64,000 nt of DNA from Chondrosia reniformis (GCA_947172415.1 OX359198.1:3007401-3071400); one strand, 5' to 3'; counted from the stretch's first letter, positions 38,034 through 51,952 are shown. A program made the numbers and translations. Notes: generated by a model from the sequence alone, not told the origin.

Positions 38034-41000
38034 TAGTAACTAGTACATACAACTGGTACACAAAACCAGTTCATATAAGTAGAAAACACAACTATATAGT
38101 GCATACAACAAGTTACTCTTAGTTACCAGTAGTGCACACAGCTGGAACATACAACTTGAACCCACAACAAGGAAATATTACTAGTACCTACAACTAGCAA
38201 ACATAACTAGTACTAGTACTTAAATCTAGTACACACAACTAGTATATACAACAATTGCATGCAACTAGTACATACAACTAGTACATAAGACTAATACATA
38301 CAACTAGTGTATACAATTAGAACCTACAACTAGTAGATACAACTAGTACACACAACCTAAAACTATAGCTAGTACTAGTACATACAAATAGTACATACAA
38401 ATAGTACAAGCAGTTAGTACATACAATTAGTACAAACAACTAGGATATACATACAACTAGTACATACAACTAGGTCATACAACTAGAACTACAAATATTA
38501 TATAAAACTGGTCCAAAGAATGAGTCATAAAACTAGTACATTCAACTAATAACTAGTACATAGAACGAGTACATACAACAGGTACATACAACTAATACAT
38601 AAAACTAGTACATAGAACTAGTACGTACAACTAGTACATACAGCTAGAACATACAAATAGTACATGCAACTAGTACATGCAACAATTACATACAACTAGT
38701 ATATACAACGAGTTTATACAACTAGACACATACAACTAGTACATACAACTAGTTACTAGTACATACAACTAGTACATACAAATAGTAACTACAACTTGTA
38801 AATATAGCTAGTATATACAACAATAACACACTACTAGTACATATAACAAGTACTTACACATATAACTACTACATATAAATATTACATACACCTAGTACAT
38901 ACAACAATTTCCCACAACTAGTTCAAACACCTAGTACATACAACTAGTATCAATTACATACAACTAGTGCCTACCTAGTACTTAATAACCAGTACTAGAA
39001 CCTACAACTAGTACATTCAACTAGTACATACATCTAGTACATATAACTAGTACACACAACTACTACATACAATTAGTCCATACACAGTTAACTAGTAAAT
39101 ATGAATAGTATATAAAACAAGAACATAAAACTAGTACACACAACTAGTTACTAGGTCTTACAACTAGTACATACAACTAGAACCTAAAACTAGTAAATAT
39201 AACTAGTACATACAACAATTACACACAACCAATACAATCAACTAGTACATACAAATAGTACAAACAACTAGTACATACAACTAGAACCCACCTAGTACCA
39301 GGTACAACTAGCACTAGAACCAACAACAATTACATACAACTAGTACATACTACAATTATACATAACTAGTACATACAACTAGTACATACAACTAGTATTG
39401 AGAAACTAGAACTGGTACAAACAACTAGTACATATAAGTAGTACATACAACTAGTACATACAACTAGAATCTAGTATATCTAGTACTAGAACCTACAACT
39501 AGTGCATAAAACTAGTACATATAAATGATGCATACAACTAGTATATAAAACTAGTACACACAGCTAGTACATACAACTAGGACATACACTTAGTACAAAC
39601 AGTATTACATACAACTATTACACACAACTAGTTAATACACCTATTATATACAATAATTACACACAACTAGTACATACAAATAGTACATACAACTTGTATC
39701 TAGTCCATGCAACTAGGATCTACCTAGTACCTAGTATAACTAGGACTAGAATCTACAACCAGTACATACAACTAGTACATATAACTAGTTCATACAGCCA
39801 GTATATACACCTAGTACACGCAACTACTACATATAACGTGTACATACACAGATAAGTAGTACATATAAATAGTATATACAACTAGAACATAAACTAGAAC
39901 CTACAACTAGTACATCCAACTAGTACATACAACTAGAAGCTACCTAGTACGTGGTACAACTAGTATTTGAACCGACAACTAGTATCTACACATAGTAATA
40001 CAACTATTATCGAGTACACACAACTAGTACAAACCACTAATACATGCAACTAGTATATACAACTAGGACATACAACTAAGACATACTACTAGTATACACA
40101 ACAAATACACACATCTAGTATATAAAACTAGTACATACAACTTCTATCCAGAACATACAACTAGGATCTACCTAGGACCTAGTCTAACTAGTACAAGAAC
40201 CAACAACTAGAGCATAGAACTAGTGCATACAACTAATACATACAACTAGTGCCTACAACTAGTAAATATAGCTCTTACATACAACTAGTACAAACAATTA
40301 GAACATAAAACTGGTATATACATAAAATACATACAATTAGTACATACAACTAGAACATACAACTAGTTACTGGTGCAACAACTAGTACATACAACTAGTA
40401 ACTACAAATAGTAAATATAGTTAGTACATACAACAATTAGACACAACTAGAACATATAACTAGTACATACACATATAACAAGAGGATATAAATGGTAAGT
40501 ACATCTAGTAAATACAACTAGGATATACAAGTATTTTAAACAACTAATACACACAAGCAGTACATACAACAAGTGCATAGAACTAGAAACTAGTATATAC
40601 ATACAACTAGTACATACATTGGGTACACAACTAGTACATGCAACTAGTTCTTACAACTAGTACATAAAATTCGTACATGCAACTTCTACATCCAACTACT
40701 ACATACAATAATACCAACAACTATTAAATATAACTAATACTAGTACATACAACTAATAGAGAAAACTAGTATATACACCTAGTACATAAAATTAGTACAT
40801 ACAACTAGCACACACAACTACTCCATATAACTAGTACATACAACTGGTACATACAACTAGTACATACAACTAGTACATAGAACGAGTACATAAAACTAGT
40901 ACATAAAACTAGTGCATACAACTGGTACATAACTAGTACATACAAGTAGTACATTAAACTAGTACATATAACTAGTACATATAACTATTACATACAAGTT

Positions 41001-41640
41001 CTACATACAACTAGTACCTAAAACTAGTAGATATAATTTGTACTAGTATATACAATTAGTACAATCAACTAGTACATACAATTAGTATATCCAAATAGTA
41101 CAAACAGCTAGTACATACAACTTGTATCTATCTAGTACCCACTATAACTAGTGCTAGAATCTGTAACTATTACATACAGCTAGTACATACAATTAGTACA
41201 TATAAGTAGTACATTCAACTAGTACACATACTTATTACAAACACATATAACTAGTATATACATAATAGTACAACATCTTGTATCTAGTACATGCAACTAG
41301 GATTTCCTAGTACCTAGTATAACTAGAACGAGAACCTACAACTAGTATATACAAGTAGGACATATAACTAGTACATACACATATAACTAGTATATATAAA
41401 TTGTACATACACCTAGTACATCCAACTAGGATATACAAGTAATACATACAACTAATACACACAACCAGTGCATACAACTAGTACATACAACTAGAAACTA
41501 GTACATGCAACTATTATATAGAAAGAGTACATAAAACTCATACATACAACTAGTACCAACAACAAGACACTACATACAGCTACTTCATAGAAGGTGAACA
41601 TAAAACTACCACATAAAACTAGTATATACAACTAGTACAC
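38034..41640 (-). repeat. 13-bp minisatellite, uninterrupted paralog of 7810-16600
   Basis: 38124-39799 matches 7810-9297; 40043-40818 matches the inverted loop 12560-13339; 40823-41240 matches 16248 onward. 38305-40200 matches 56745-59190, and 40299-41300 matches 59609-60660. It serves as the empty-site reference for the Naiad pair and for the short linker (insertion at 40297/40298). No gene seen. Confidence 0.92.
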
Positions 41641-41870
41641 ATTTTTATCATATAATTTATTCTGACATCACAAATGATTCCCTGTCACCCACACCTATTT
41701 TAGGAAGTGTTTTTTCAGTTGTTTCAGTTTGTTTTTATACCAGTTGAGAAAGGTCCTCGGATCGAAACGTCCTGGAAATTAAAAGAATTGTTCATTGTGT
41801 ATTCCAGTCGCTACGATTACGCTCAATAACTATCTATAACCAGTACTCTCCATGCAGCAATGAGCCTTTA
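41641..41870 (+). mobile_element. 3'-end scrap of another Penelope-like element
   Basis: 230 bp of non-satellite sequence inside the array, with AGTTGAGAAAGG, a stem TCCTCGGA and TCGAAACGTCCTGG. This has the layout of the ribozyme-like core in the other canonical PLE ends but with a degraded first motif. No coding sequence. Paralogous satellite near 45635 (TAGTACACAGCTAGTAC) lacks the insert. Confidence 0.55.
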
Positions 41871-44800
41871 TAGTACAAAACTAATACATACAAGTAATAT
41901 ATACATACAACTAGTACATACAATTGGTACATACCTAGGACATGCAACTACAATATACAACTAGTACAAGCAATTTGTACATACAACTACTATATGCAAA
42001 TACTTAATACAACTTGTACCTACAACTATTAAATATAACTAATACTAGTACATACAACTAGTACATAAAACTAGGATATACAAGTAATATATACAACTAG
42101 TACATACAACTAGAAACTAGTACATGCAACAAGTACATAGTAAGAGTACATAAAACTCATACATACAACTAGGACAAACAGCAAGACACTAGTACATACA
42201 GCTAGTTCATTGAACGTGAACTTAAAACTACCACATAAAACTAGTATAAACAATTAATACACAGTTAGTACATACAAGTAATGTGTACATAGAACTAGTG
42301 CATACAACTAGTACATAAACAATTACATTCAACTATTACATACAACTACTACATTCAACTTGTACCTACAACTAGTAACTATAATTAATACTATTACATA
42401 CAACTAGTAAAATCAACTAGTACAGTCAATTAGTACATACAAATAGTACAAACAGCTAGTACATACAACTGGTACCCACCTAGTAACCACTATAACTAGT
42501 ACTAGAACCCATCACTATTACATACACCTAGTACATACAACTAGAACATATGCTTATTATGTACACATATAACTAGTACACACAACTACTACATAAAACT
42601 AGTCAATACACAGGTAACTAGTACATATAAATAGTATATACAGCTAGAACATGAACTAGAATATACCACTAGTACATTGAACTAGTATATACATACAACT
42701 AGAACCTATCTAGTACCTAGTACAACTAGTACTAGAACCAACAACTAGTACTTACAACTAGTACATACAACAAATATCGAGTATATACAACTAGTACATA
42801 CAATTAGTACATATAACTAGTACATACACCTAGTACATACAACTAGAACATATGCTTATTATGTACACATATAACTAGTACACACAACTACTACATAAAA
42901 CTAGTCAATACACAGGTAACTAGTACATATAAATAGTATATACAGCTAGAACATGAACTAGAATATACCACTAGTACATTGAACTAGTATATACATACAA
43001 CTAGAACCTATCTAGTACCTAGTACAACTAGTACTAGAACCAACAACTAGTACTTACAACTAGTACATACAACAAATATCGAGTATATACAACTAGTACA
43101 TACAATTAGTACATATAACTAGTACATACACCTAGTACATACAACTAGAACATATGCTTATTATGTACACATATAACTAGTACACACAACTACTACATAA
43201 AACTAGTCAATACACAGGTAACTAGTACATATAAATAGTATATACAGCTAGAACATAAACTAGAATATACCACTAGTACATTGAACTAGTATATACATAC
43301 AACTAGAACCTATCTAGTACCTAGTACAACTTGTACTAGAACCAACAACTAGTACTTACAACTAGTACATACAACAAATATCGAGTATATACAACTAGTA
43401 CATACAATTAGTACATATAACTAGTACATACAAATAGTTCATCAACTTGTATCTAGTACATGCAACTAGGATCTACCTAGTACCTAGTATAACCAGAACT
43501 AGAACCTACAACTAGTATATACAACTAGTACAAATAACTGGTACATACACCTATAACTAGTATATATAAATAGTACATACACATAGTACATACAACTAGG
43601 ACAAACAAGTAATATATACAACTAGTCCACACAACCAGTGCATACAACTAGTACATACAACTAGAAACTAGTACATGCAACAAGTACATAGTAAGAGTAC
43701 ATAAAATGCATACATACAACTAGTACGAACATCAAGACACTAGTACATACAGACAGTTCATAGAACATGTACTTAAAACTACCATATAAAACTAGTATAT
43801 ACAACTAGTACACAGTTAGTACATACAAGAAAGTTTTACATACAACTAGTACAATCAACTAGTCCATAAAACTAGTTCATACAACTAGTACGTACATTTC
43901 GTATCTTAAACGAGTAAATATAACAAGAACTAGTTCATACAACTAATACATAAAACTAGACCCACAATTACTACACACAACTAGTACAGACAGCTAGTAC
44001 AGATTACTAGTTCATAAAAGTAGTACATACCAACAGACCATACAACTAGTACATACAACTAATAAATAGTATATAAAACTAGTACATATAACTGGTACAT
44101 ACAAGTAGTACCTACAACTTGTTAATATTACCAGTACTAGTACCTACAACTAGTGCCTACAACTAGTACACACAACTAGTACGTAAAACTAGTACATACA
44201 TTTAGAAGATACAACTACTTATAACTAGTAACTAGTAACTAGTACATATAACTAGTACATAAAAATAGTACATACAACCAGAACATACAACTAGTAAATA
44301 GTACATACAACTAGTTCATATAACTAGTACATACAAGTAGTACCTACAACTATTTAATATTACCAGTAATAGTACCTACAACTAGTTCATACAACTAGGT
44401 CATACAACTAGTACATCAAAAGTGCATAAAACTAGTTAAGACAACTAGCACAAGCAACTACAACATCACTACTACATACAACTAGTATGTACAACTAGAA
44501 CTTACAATTGGTACATACAACTATTACATTAAACCTGTACATACAACTTTTACCTTCAACTAGTAAATAAACCTAGTACTAGTACATACATATATACAAC
44601 TAGTACAATCAAAATAGTCCATAAAACTAGTTCATACAACTAGTACGTACATTTAGTTTCTTCAATGAGTAATATACAACTAGTACATAAAACTAGCAAC
44701 GAGTACAAACGATTACTTACAACTAGTACATATAACTTATTACTTACATCTAGTACATACAACTAGTATCTACAACTAGTACATAAAACTAGACCCACAA

Positions 44801-47800
44801 TTAGTACATACAAGTAGTACACACAAGTAGTACATATTACTGGTTCATACAACTAGTACATACAACCAGACCATACAACTAGTAAATACAACTAATAAAT
44901 AGTACATACAGCTAGTACATATAACTAGTTCATTCAAGTAGTACCTACAACTTGTTAATATTACTAGTACTAGTACCTATAACTAGTGCCTACTACTAGT
45001 ACACACAACTAGTACATATAACTAGTACATATAACTAGTACATATAACTAGTACATACAACCAGAACATACACCAAGTACATACAACTTGTACATATAAT
45101 TGGTACATACAAGTAGTGTGTATAAATAGTACAAACAACTAGTACATACAACTATTTTACAACTAGTAAATATAACTAGTACCAGTACATAAAACTAGTG
45201 CATAACTGGTGCATACAACTTATACATACAACTAGACCCTACAACTAGTTACTAGTACATACAACCAGGACATACAACTGGTATATACAACTAGTACATT
45301 CAGCTAGTTTATAGAACTATGATTTCCAAATAGTACATACAAGTAGTACATACAACTAGACCATACACATATAACTAGTATATATAAATAGTACATACAC
45401 CTAGTACATACAACTAGGACATACAAGTAGTATACACAACTAGTACACACAACCAGTGTATACAACTAGTAATACTACTAGATACTAGTATATGCAACTA
45501 AAGTAGTACATAAAAAGAGTACATAAACCTCATACATACAACTAGTACAAACAACAAGACATTAGTACATACAGCTGTTCATAGAACGTGAACATAAAAG
45601 TACCACATAAAACTAATATATTTAACTAGTACACAGCTAGTACAGACAAGTAATATATACATACAACTAGTACATACAATTAGTACATATAACTATTACA
45701 TTAAACTATTACATACAACTTGTACCTACAACTAATAATATAACTACATTTCTTACATGCAAATTGTACAAACAACTAGTACATACAATTTGTACCCACC
45801 TAGTAACCACTATAACGAGTACTAGAACCTATAACTATTACATACACCTAGTACACACAACTTGTAAGTATATACAATTCGTGCATGCAAATAGTACAAA
45901 CAACTAGTACATACACCTTGTACCCACCTAGTAACCACTATAACTAGTACTAAAACCTATAACTATTACATACACCTAGTACATACAACTAGTACATATA
46001 CTTATTATATACACATATAACTAGTACACACAACTACTACATAAAACTAGTCAATAAACAAGTAACTAGTACATATTAACAGTATACACAACTAGAACAT
46101 AAACTAGAACATACAATTAGTATATTGAAGTAGTACATACAACTAGAACCTATTTAGTGCCTAGTACAACTAGTACTAGAACCCACAACTAATACTTACG
46201 ACTAGTAAATACAACAAGTATCGAGTACATAAAACTAGTAATTACAACTAGTACATACAGCTAGTACTTACAACCAGTACATTCAACGCATATATATAAA
46301 TAGTGCTTACAACCAGTACATGCAACTAGTACATACAACTAGTACATACAACTAGTACATACAGCTAGTACACACAACTAGTACATATACTAGTAAACAC
46401 AACTGCTACATAAAACTAATTAATACACAGGTAACTAGTACATATAAATAGTGTATGCAACTAGAACACAAACTAGAACATACAACTAGTACATTGAACT
46501 AGTACATACAACTAGAACCCACGTAGTACCTAGTACAATGTGTACTAGAACCTACAACTAGTAATTACAACTAGTACATATAAATAGTGTATACAACTAG
46601 AACATGCAACTAGGACATACAAGTAATATATACAACTAGTACACACAACCAGTGCATACAACTAGTACATACAACTAGAATCTAGTACATGGAACTAAAC
46701 TAGTACATAAAAAGAGTTCTTAAAACTCATACATACAACTAGTACGAACAACAAGACATTAGTACAAACAACTAGTACATACACCTAGTACATAACATTA
46801 GTACACACAAGTAATACATATAACTAGTTCATATAACTAGTACATACACATTTAACTAGTATATATAAATAGTTCATACACCTAGTACATACAACTACGA
46901 CATACAAGTAATATATACAACTTTTACACACAACCAGTGCTTACCACTAGTACATACAACTAGAAACTAGTACATGCAACTAGTACATAAAAAGAGTACA
47001 TTAAACTCATACATACAACTAGTACCACCAACAAGGCATTAGTACATACAGCTAGTTCATAGAAAGTGAACATAAAACTCCCACATAAAACTAGTATATA
47101 AAACTAGTACACAGCTAGGACACACAAGTTATATATACATACAACTAGTAAATACAATTGGTACCTAACTAGTACATGCAACTATTACATACAACTAGTA
47201 TATGCAATTTGTACATACAACTACTACATGCAACTACTACATACAACTTGTACCTACAACTATTCAATATAACTAATACTAGCACATACAACTAGTACAT
47301 ACAACCAGTACAAACAACTAGTACATTCAATTAGTTCACACAACTAGTACCTACCTAGTACTTAGAATAACTAGTACTAGAACGTACAACTAGTACCTAC
47401 AACTAGTACATACCACTAGTTATTACAACTAGTACATACTACTAATACATATAAATAGTGCATACAAATAGTACATAAAACTAGTACATACAAATACTAA
47501 ATAAAACTTGTACAAACAACTAGTACACAAACTAGTATTGAGTACACACAACTAGTACATATAACTAGTACAAACAATTAGAACATACAACTAGTACATA
47601 CAACTAATAAGTGAAACTAGTACATATAACTAGTACGCACAACTAGTACACACAACCAGTGTCGAGTACATACAACTAGTTCATACAACTAGTCCAAACA
47701 ATTAGAACATACAACTAGTACATACAACTGGAACATACAAGTAGTACATACAACAAGTAACTACAACTAGTAAATATAGTTAGTGAATAAACAATTACAC

Positions 47801-47854
47801 ACAACTAGTTCATAGAACTAGTACACGCAACTATTACATAAAACAAGCACATTC
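41871..47854 (-). repeat. 13-bp minisatellite array, minus orientation
   Basis: Degenerate array ending at the long linker. A recognizable series around CCAGTGCATACAACTAG, AAACTAGTACATGCAAC, AACAAGACA, TTCATAGAACGTGAAC recurs near 41460, 42110, 43640, 45440 and 46640-46970, so kilobase units are stacked here. 47281-47854 is the inverted partner of about 123-800. No gene seen. Confidence 0.95.
42521..43426. repeat. Tandem triplication, 302-bp period
   Basis: CATACACCTAGTAC begins at 42521, 42823 and 43125, and TGCTTATTATGTACAC at 42551, 42853 and 43155. The three 302-bp copies differ at very few positions, so this is among the youngest amplifications in the array. A diverged single copy lies at 16610-16900. 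Confidence 0.93.
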
Positions 47855-47904
47855 AAAGGCTGGGAGTGTTGCACAAACCTTAAAGTAATAATAAGAAGAC
47901 AAGA

Positions 47905-47958
47905 AGTTCAAGTTTAAAAAACTCGTGGGCGCCAGACGCCCCTAAGTAAACTCGAACT
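47905..47958. repeat. Nested hairpin at left tip of long linker
   Basis: AGTTCAAGTTTA (47905-47916) pairs with TAAACTCGAACT (47947-47958) with one mismatch, enclosing GGGCG and CGCCC arms. It is the inverted counterpart of 18-72. Confidence 0.7.
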
Positions 47959-48196
47959 ACTTGGCTGGTTCTTATATATATCCAGTTACGCGATTTCCGA
48001 TCGCCTCTTGTTGGCCGTCAATTTTTCAAGGCCATATATTGTAGAAAACGTTTGTGCGCAAGCTCTACGTTACATAGTATTAGTAAGGGTGGTTTTTAAG
48101 TCCATTTTGTTTGTTCAATGTTCTACGCTAAGGAAGAGAAAGCTAAGTTTAAGCTGAAAAACGAAAGCTAGCCGCACATCCGCAATTTTTTGACAG

Positions 48197-48213
48197 ATAT
48201 ATATATATATATA
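48197..48213. repeat. TA microsatellite at linker junction
   Basis: Uninterrupted AT/TA run. Equivalent runs at 49157-49173, 50080-50100, 51857-51881 and 59522-59541 mark every joint between linker halves, spacers and palindromes. Confidence 0.9.
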
Positions 48214-48223
48214 CAAGACTACA

Positions 48224-49156
48224 AGTTACAATATACTAAGGTAATCTAAATAAATAAATAAATAATATAATATAATATAATATAATGTAATTAAATAATT
48301 CATATGGTTCCAAGAAAGGATCTAGAAACAAAATGGGCATATCATCATAAAGTATAGGATATAAAACTCGTATTAAATTAAGGAATTTCTTATTTAGGCC
48401 TCCGTTTGTTAGAAAATGGAGGAATAAGTCTGCATATAAAAAGCCATAGAACTAAAGAAAACCTATGGAAAATTTATATTCAAACCATGTGTTATATTAA
48501 TAAAAATTTTCAATTTGTCAGATAACTGTGAAACCAACATATATTTTGGTACATTTGCATAGGAAATGTCTGGCGAAGTTTTGCTTAATTAAAGGAGCAA
48601 AATAATCAAAATAATAATGAAGAATGCAATGTTACGATTGTGCAATCTGATGATGTATTATGATGTTTCTCTTGTATGTCACCAACACCTCGCGTATGTC
48701 GCTCTGTAAACATTTAGTGAATTTTGTGATGTTGCGAAAACGTCACCGCTTCGTTGCTAAAGAAAATCATCCCTTTCCTGAATGGCTATGACAAGTCGAC
48801 GGTCTCCTACGAGAAGGAGCTACGGAATAAGCGAGTTGCAGCGAAGGTTAGATAAAGCGTATTTGTATACGTTCATGTTAAGTTTAAGCCAGAATTGTTG
48901 CTATATGTTGATGTAAAATAATTCCTTTAGACGACCGTAGTAAAACTTTGGTAGTTTAAGCTTCGCCATCCCTTATTTTGTTTTCTGTCAATATTTTTAC
49001 CTATCCATGTGTGTACGTACGTATGCAGGAGTGTAATTGGATACGTAGGGGTGGATTTGGATAAATATGCTTGCGTGCAAACTCATACGGTACATATAGT
49101 CAATCTCTCAGTATATTGCTAGCCCCAGCAAAAGTATACTTACAATAGATAATAAT
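48224..49156. repeat. Spacer of linker unit 1
   Basis: Non-satellite A+T-rich sequence starting CAAGTTACAATATACTAAGG, with AAAT and ATAAT microsatellites near 48250-48290. It is repeated at 50104-50930 about 1880 bp later. No gene is recognized; 48660-48860 corresponds to the short open frame described at 50542 but is frameshifted. Confidence 0.8.
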
Positions 49157-49195
49157 ATATATATATATATATACAATTAATATAATCAAGTACTA

Positions 49196-50078
49196 CACAG
49201 TGCAAGTTACAAATTTATACACGGATGCAAGTGACTCCCAAGATAATCACATTGAGGTATATAATACAATACGGATGCAAATGACTCCCAAAATAATCAC
49301 AATCAGGTATATTAAACGCTACAAGACTTTAGCCACACTGAAATTCTCAACTGCTGCATGCAGAGTAGTAGTCTCTACAGATCATATAAGGTTAAATACA
49401 TGAACTTCCATTTACCTTTAAACACCTAAGTATAGACTGAAGATGATGCATCTGCATGCCAATATAAGCAAAAATTCCAGTCTCATGCAGGGGTCTCAGC
49501 CAATAATCACCGCATATTTGACTTGCCTTGAGTGTGAGCTAGGAGTACCATTGGTTGCTTGCATGCATTCGAATAAACAACAGGGTGAGAGACAATTCGG
49601 TAACTTGCACACAAGGGACATAAAGGCTGGGGCCTTTAATTTATTTCATGAACAATGTCCCTTGTGTGCAAGTTACCAAATTGTCTCTCACCCTGTTGTT
49701 TATGTGAATGCATGAAAGCAAACGGTGGTACTCCTAGCTCACACTCAAGGCAAGTCAAATCTGCGGTGATTATTGGCTGAGACCCCTGCATGAGACTGGA
49801 ATTTTTGCTGATATTGGCATGCAGATGCATCATCTTCAGTCTATACTTAGGTGTGAAAAGGTAATTGGAAGGCCATGCGTTTAACCTTATATGATCTGTA
49901 GAGACTATACTACTCTGTATACAGCAGTTGAGAATTTCATTGTGGCTAAAGTCTTGTATCGTTTAATATACCTGATTGTGATTATTTTGGGAGTCATTTG
50001 CATCCGTATTATATTATATACCTCAGTGTGATTATCTTGAGAGTCACTTGCATCCGTGTATAAATTGGTAACTTGCAC
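49196..50078. repeat. Large palindrome (foldback) 1
   Basis: The left arm 49196-49620 and right arm 49654-50078 are near-perfect reverse complements around a 33-bp loop (49621-49653). The tips read CAGTGCAAGTTAC and GTAACTTGCAC and abut TA tracts. Each arm holds an internal pair of near-direct repeats (CGGATGCAAGTGACTCCC and CGGATGCAAATGACTCCC). The open frames found on both strands are mirror images caused by the palindrome and show no protein character. Confidence 0.9.
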
Positions 50079-50103
50079 TATATATATATATATATATATA
50101 CAG

Positions 50104-50930
50104 TGCAAGTTACAATAAACTAAGGTAATCTAAATAAATAAATAAATAATATAATATAATATAATATAATTAAATAATTGATATGGCTCCAAGAAAGGAT
50201 CTAGAAAAAAATGGGCATATCATCATAAAATGTAGGGTATAAAACTCGTTTTTAAATTAAGGGATTTCTTATTTAGGTCTCCGTGTCTTAGAAAACAGAG
50301 GACAAAGTTTGCATATAAAAGGCCATAGGACTATAGAAAACCTATGGGAAATTTATATGCAAACCATGTGTTATATTGATAAAAAATTTCAGTTTGTCAG
50401 ATAACTGTGAAATCAACATATATTGTGGTACATGTGTATAAGAAATGTCTGGCGAAGTTTTGCTTAATTAAATGAGCAAAATAATCAAGACATAATGAAG
50501 AATCTAAAGTTACGATTGCGCAAGCTGGTGGTGTATTATGATGTTCTTCTATTGCGTCACCAACACCTTCGTATGTTGCTCGGTACACACATTTTGTGAA
50601 TCATGTGACGTTTCGAAAACGTCATCGTCTCGTTGCTAAAGAAGATCATCCTTTCGAGAACGGCTATGACAAGTCGACGCTCTCCTACGAGAAGGAGCTA
50701 CCGAATAAGCGCGTTGTAGTGAAGGTTAGATAAAGCGTATTTGTATACGTTCATGCTAAGTTTAAGCCAAAAGTGTTGCTATATATATTGATGTAAAGAA
50801 ATAAAAGAAATTCGTTTAGACGACCATGGTAAAACTGTGGTACTTTAAGCTCCGTCATCTCTTCTTATGTTTTCTATTACTTATCCATGTGTGTACGTGT
50901 GCAGGAGTGTAATTGGATACGATATATATA
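50104..50930. repeat. Spacer of linker unit 2
   Basis: Direct repeat of the spacer at 48224-49156. It contains a 63-codon open stretch without ATG (50542-50733) reading ENGYDKSTLSYEKELPNKR near its end, of protein-like composition but unrecognized. Confidence 0.75.
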
Positions 50931-51003
50931 TATATAATTGTCCATGTGTAGGAATAAGGAGTGTTATATATTATGCATGTTTAAATACAATCAAGTACTA
51001 CAC

Positions 51004-51838
51004 AGTGCAAGTTACAAATTTATACACGGATGCAAGTGACTCACAAGATAATCACATTGAGGTATATAATATAATATGGATGCAAATGACTCCCAAAATA
51101 ATCACAATCAGGTATATTAAACGCAACAAGACTTTAGCCACACTGAAATTCTCAACTGCCGCATACAGAGTAGTAGTCTCTACAGATCATATAAGGTTAA
51201 ATACATGGCCTTCCATTTACCTTTACACACCTAAGTATAGACTGAAGATGATGCATCTGCATGCCATTATCAGCAAAAATTCCAGTCTCATGCAGGGGGT
51301 CTCAGCCAATAATCACCGCAGATTTGACTTGCCTTGAGTGTGAGCTAGGAGTACCGTTGCTTGCTTTCATGTATTCACATAAACAACAGACATTTTTCAT
51401 GAAATAAATTAAAGGCCCTGGCCTTTATGTCCCTTGTGTGCAAGTTACCAAATTGTCTCTCACCCTGTTGTTTATGTGAATGCATGAAAGCAAGCTACGG
51501 TACTCCTAGCTCTCACTCAAGGCTAGTCAAATATGCGGTGATTATTGGCTGAGACCCCCTGCATGAGACTGGAATTTTTGCTGATAATGGCATGCAGATG
51601 CATCATCTTCAGTCTATACTTAAGTGTGTGAAGGTAAATGGAAGGCCATGTATTTAACCTTATATGATCTGTAGAGACTACTACTCTGCATGCAGCAGTT
51701 GAGAATTTCAGTGTGGCTAAAGTCTTGTAGCGTTTAATATACCTGGGAGTCATTTGCATCCATATTATATTATATACCTCAGTGTGATTATCTTGGGAGT
51801 CACTTGCATCCGTGTATAAATTTGTAACTTGCACTGTG
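51004..51838. repeat. Large palindrome (foldback) 2
   Basis: Second copy of the foldback, with the same CAGTGCAAGTTAC tips. Its left arm has lost the segment equivalent to about 49585-49620, and the centre (AAAGGCCCTGGCCTTT, 51411-51426) is inverted relative to palindrome 1. The two units together form a tandem repeat of palindromes. Confidence 0.88.
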
Positions 51839-51952
51839 TAGTACTTGATTGTATTATATATATATATATATATATATATACAAGACCATGAACAGGAAGC
51901 CATACGTTAACATAATTTCCGAAAACAACATAGGGACGCCTGCGGCACCCCA

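Larger units (their letters stand above)
47855..51952. mobile_element. Long linker element with hairpin tips and palindromic cargo
   Basis: A 4.1-kb non-satellite block. Its left part (47890-48213) and right part (51858-51952) match the two halves of the short linker at 59244-59608, joined there by a TA tract. The interior (48214-51857) is extra: two tandem units of about 1.85 kb. Tips carry related inverted GC-rich hairpins (GTGGGCGCCAGACGCCCCTA on the left; the complement of TAGGGACGCCTGCGGCACCC on the right). No protein recognized. Confidence 0.7.

Noticed and set aside
1-47972. Giant transposon with 7.8-kb terminal inverted repeats
   Set aside because: The inverted ends are array plus linker; the inner breakpoint of the left arm is inside satellite, and the right linker continues into other sequence. 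An inverted duplication explains the pattern better.
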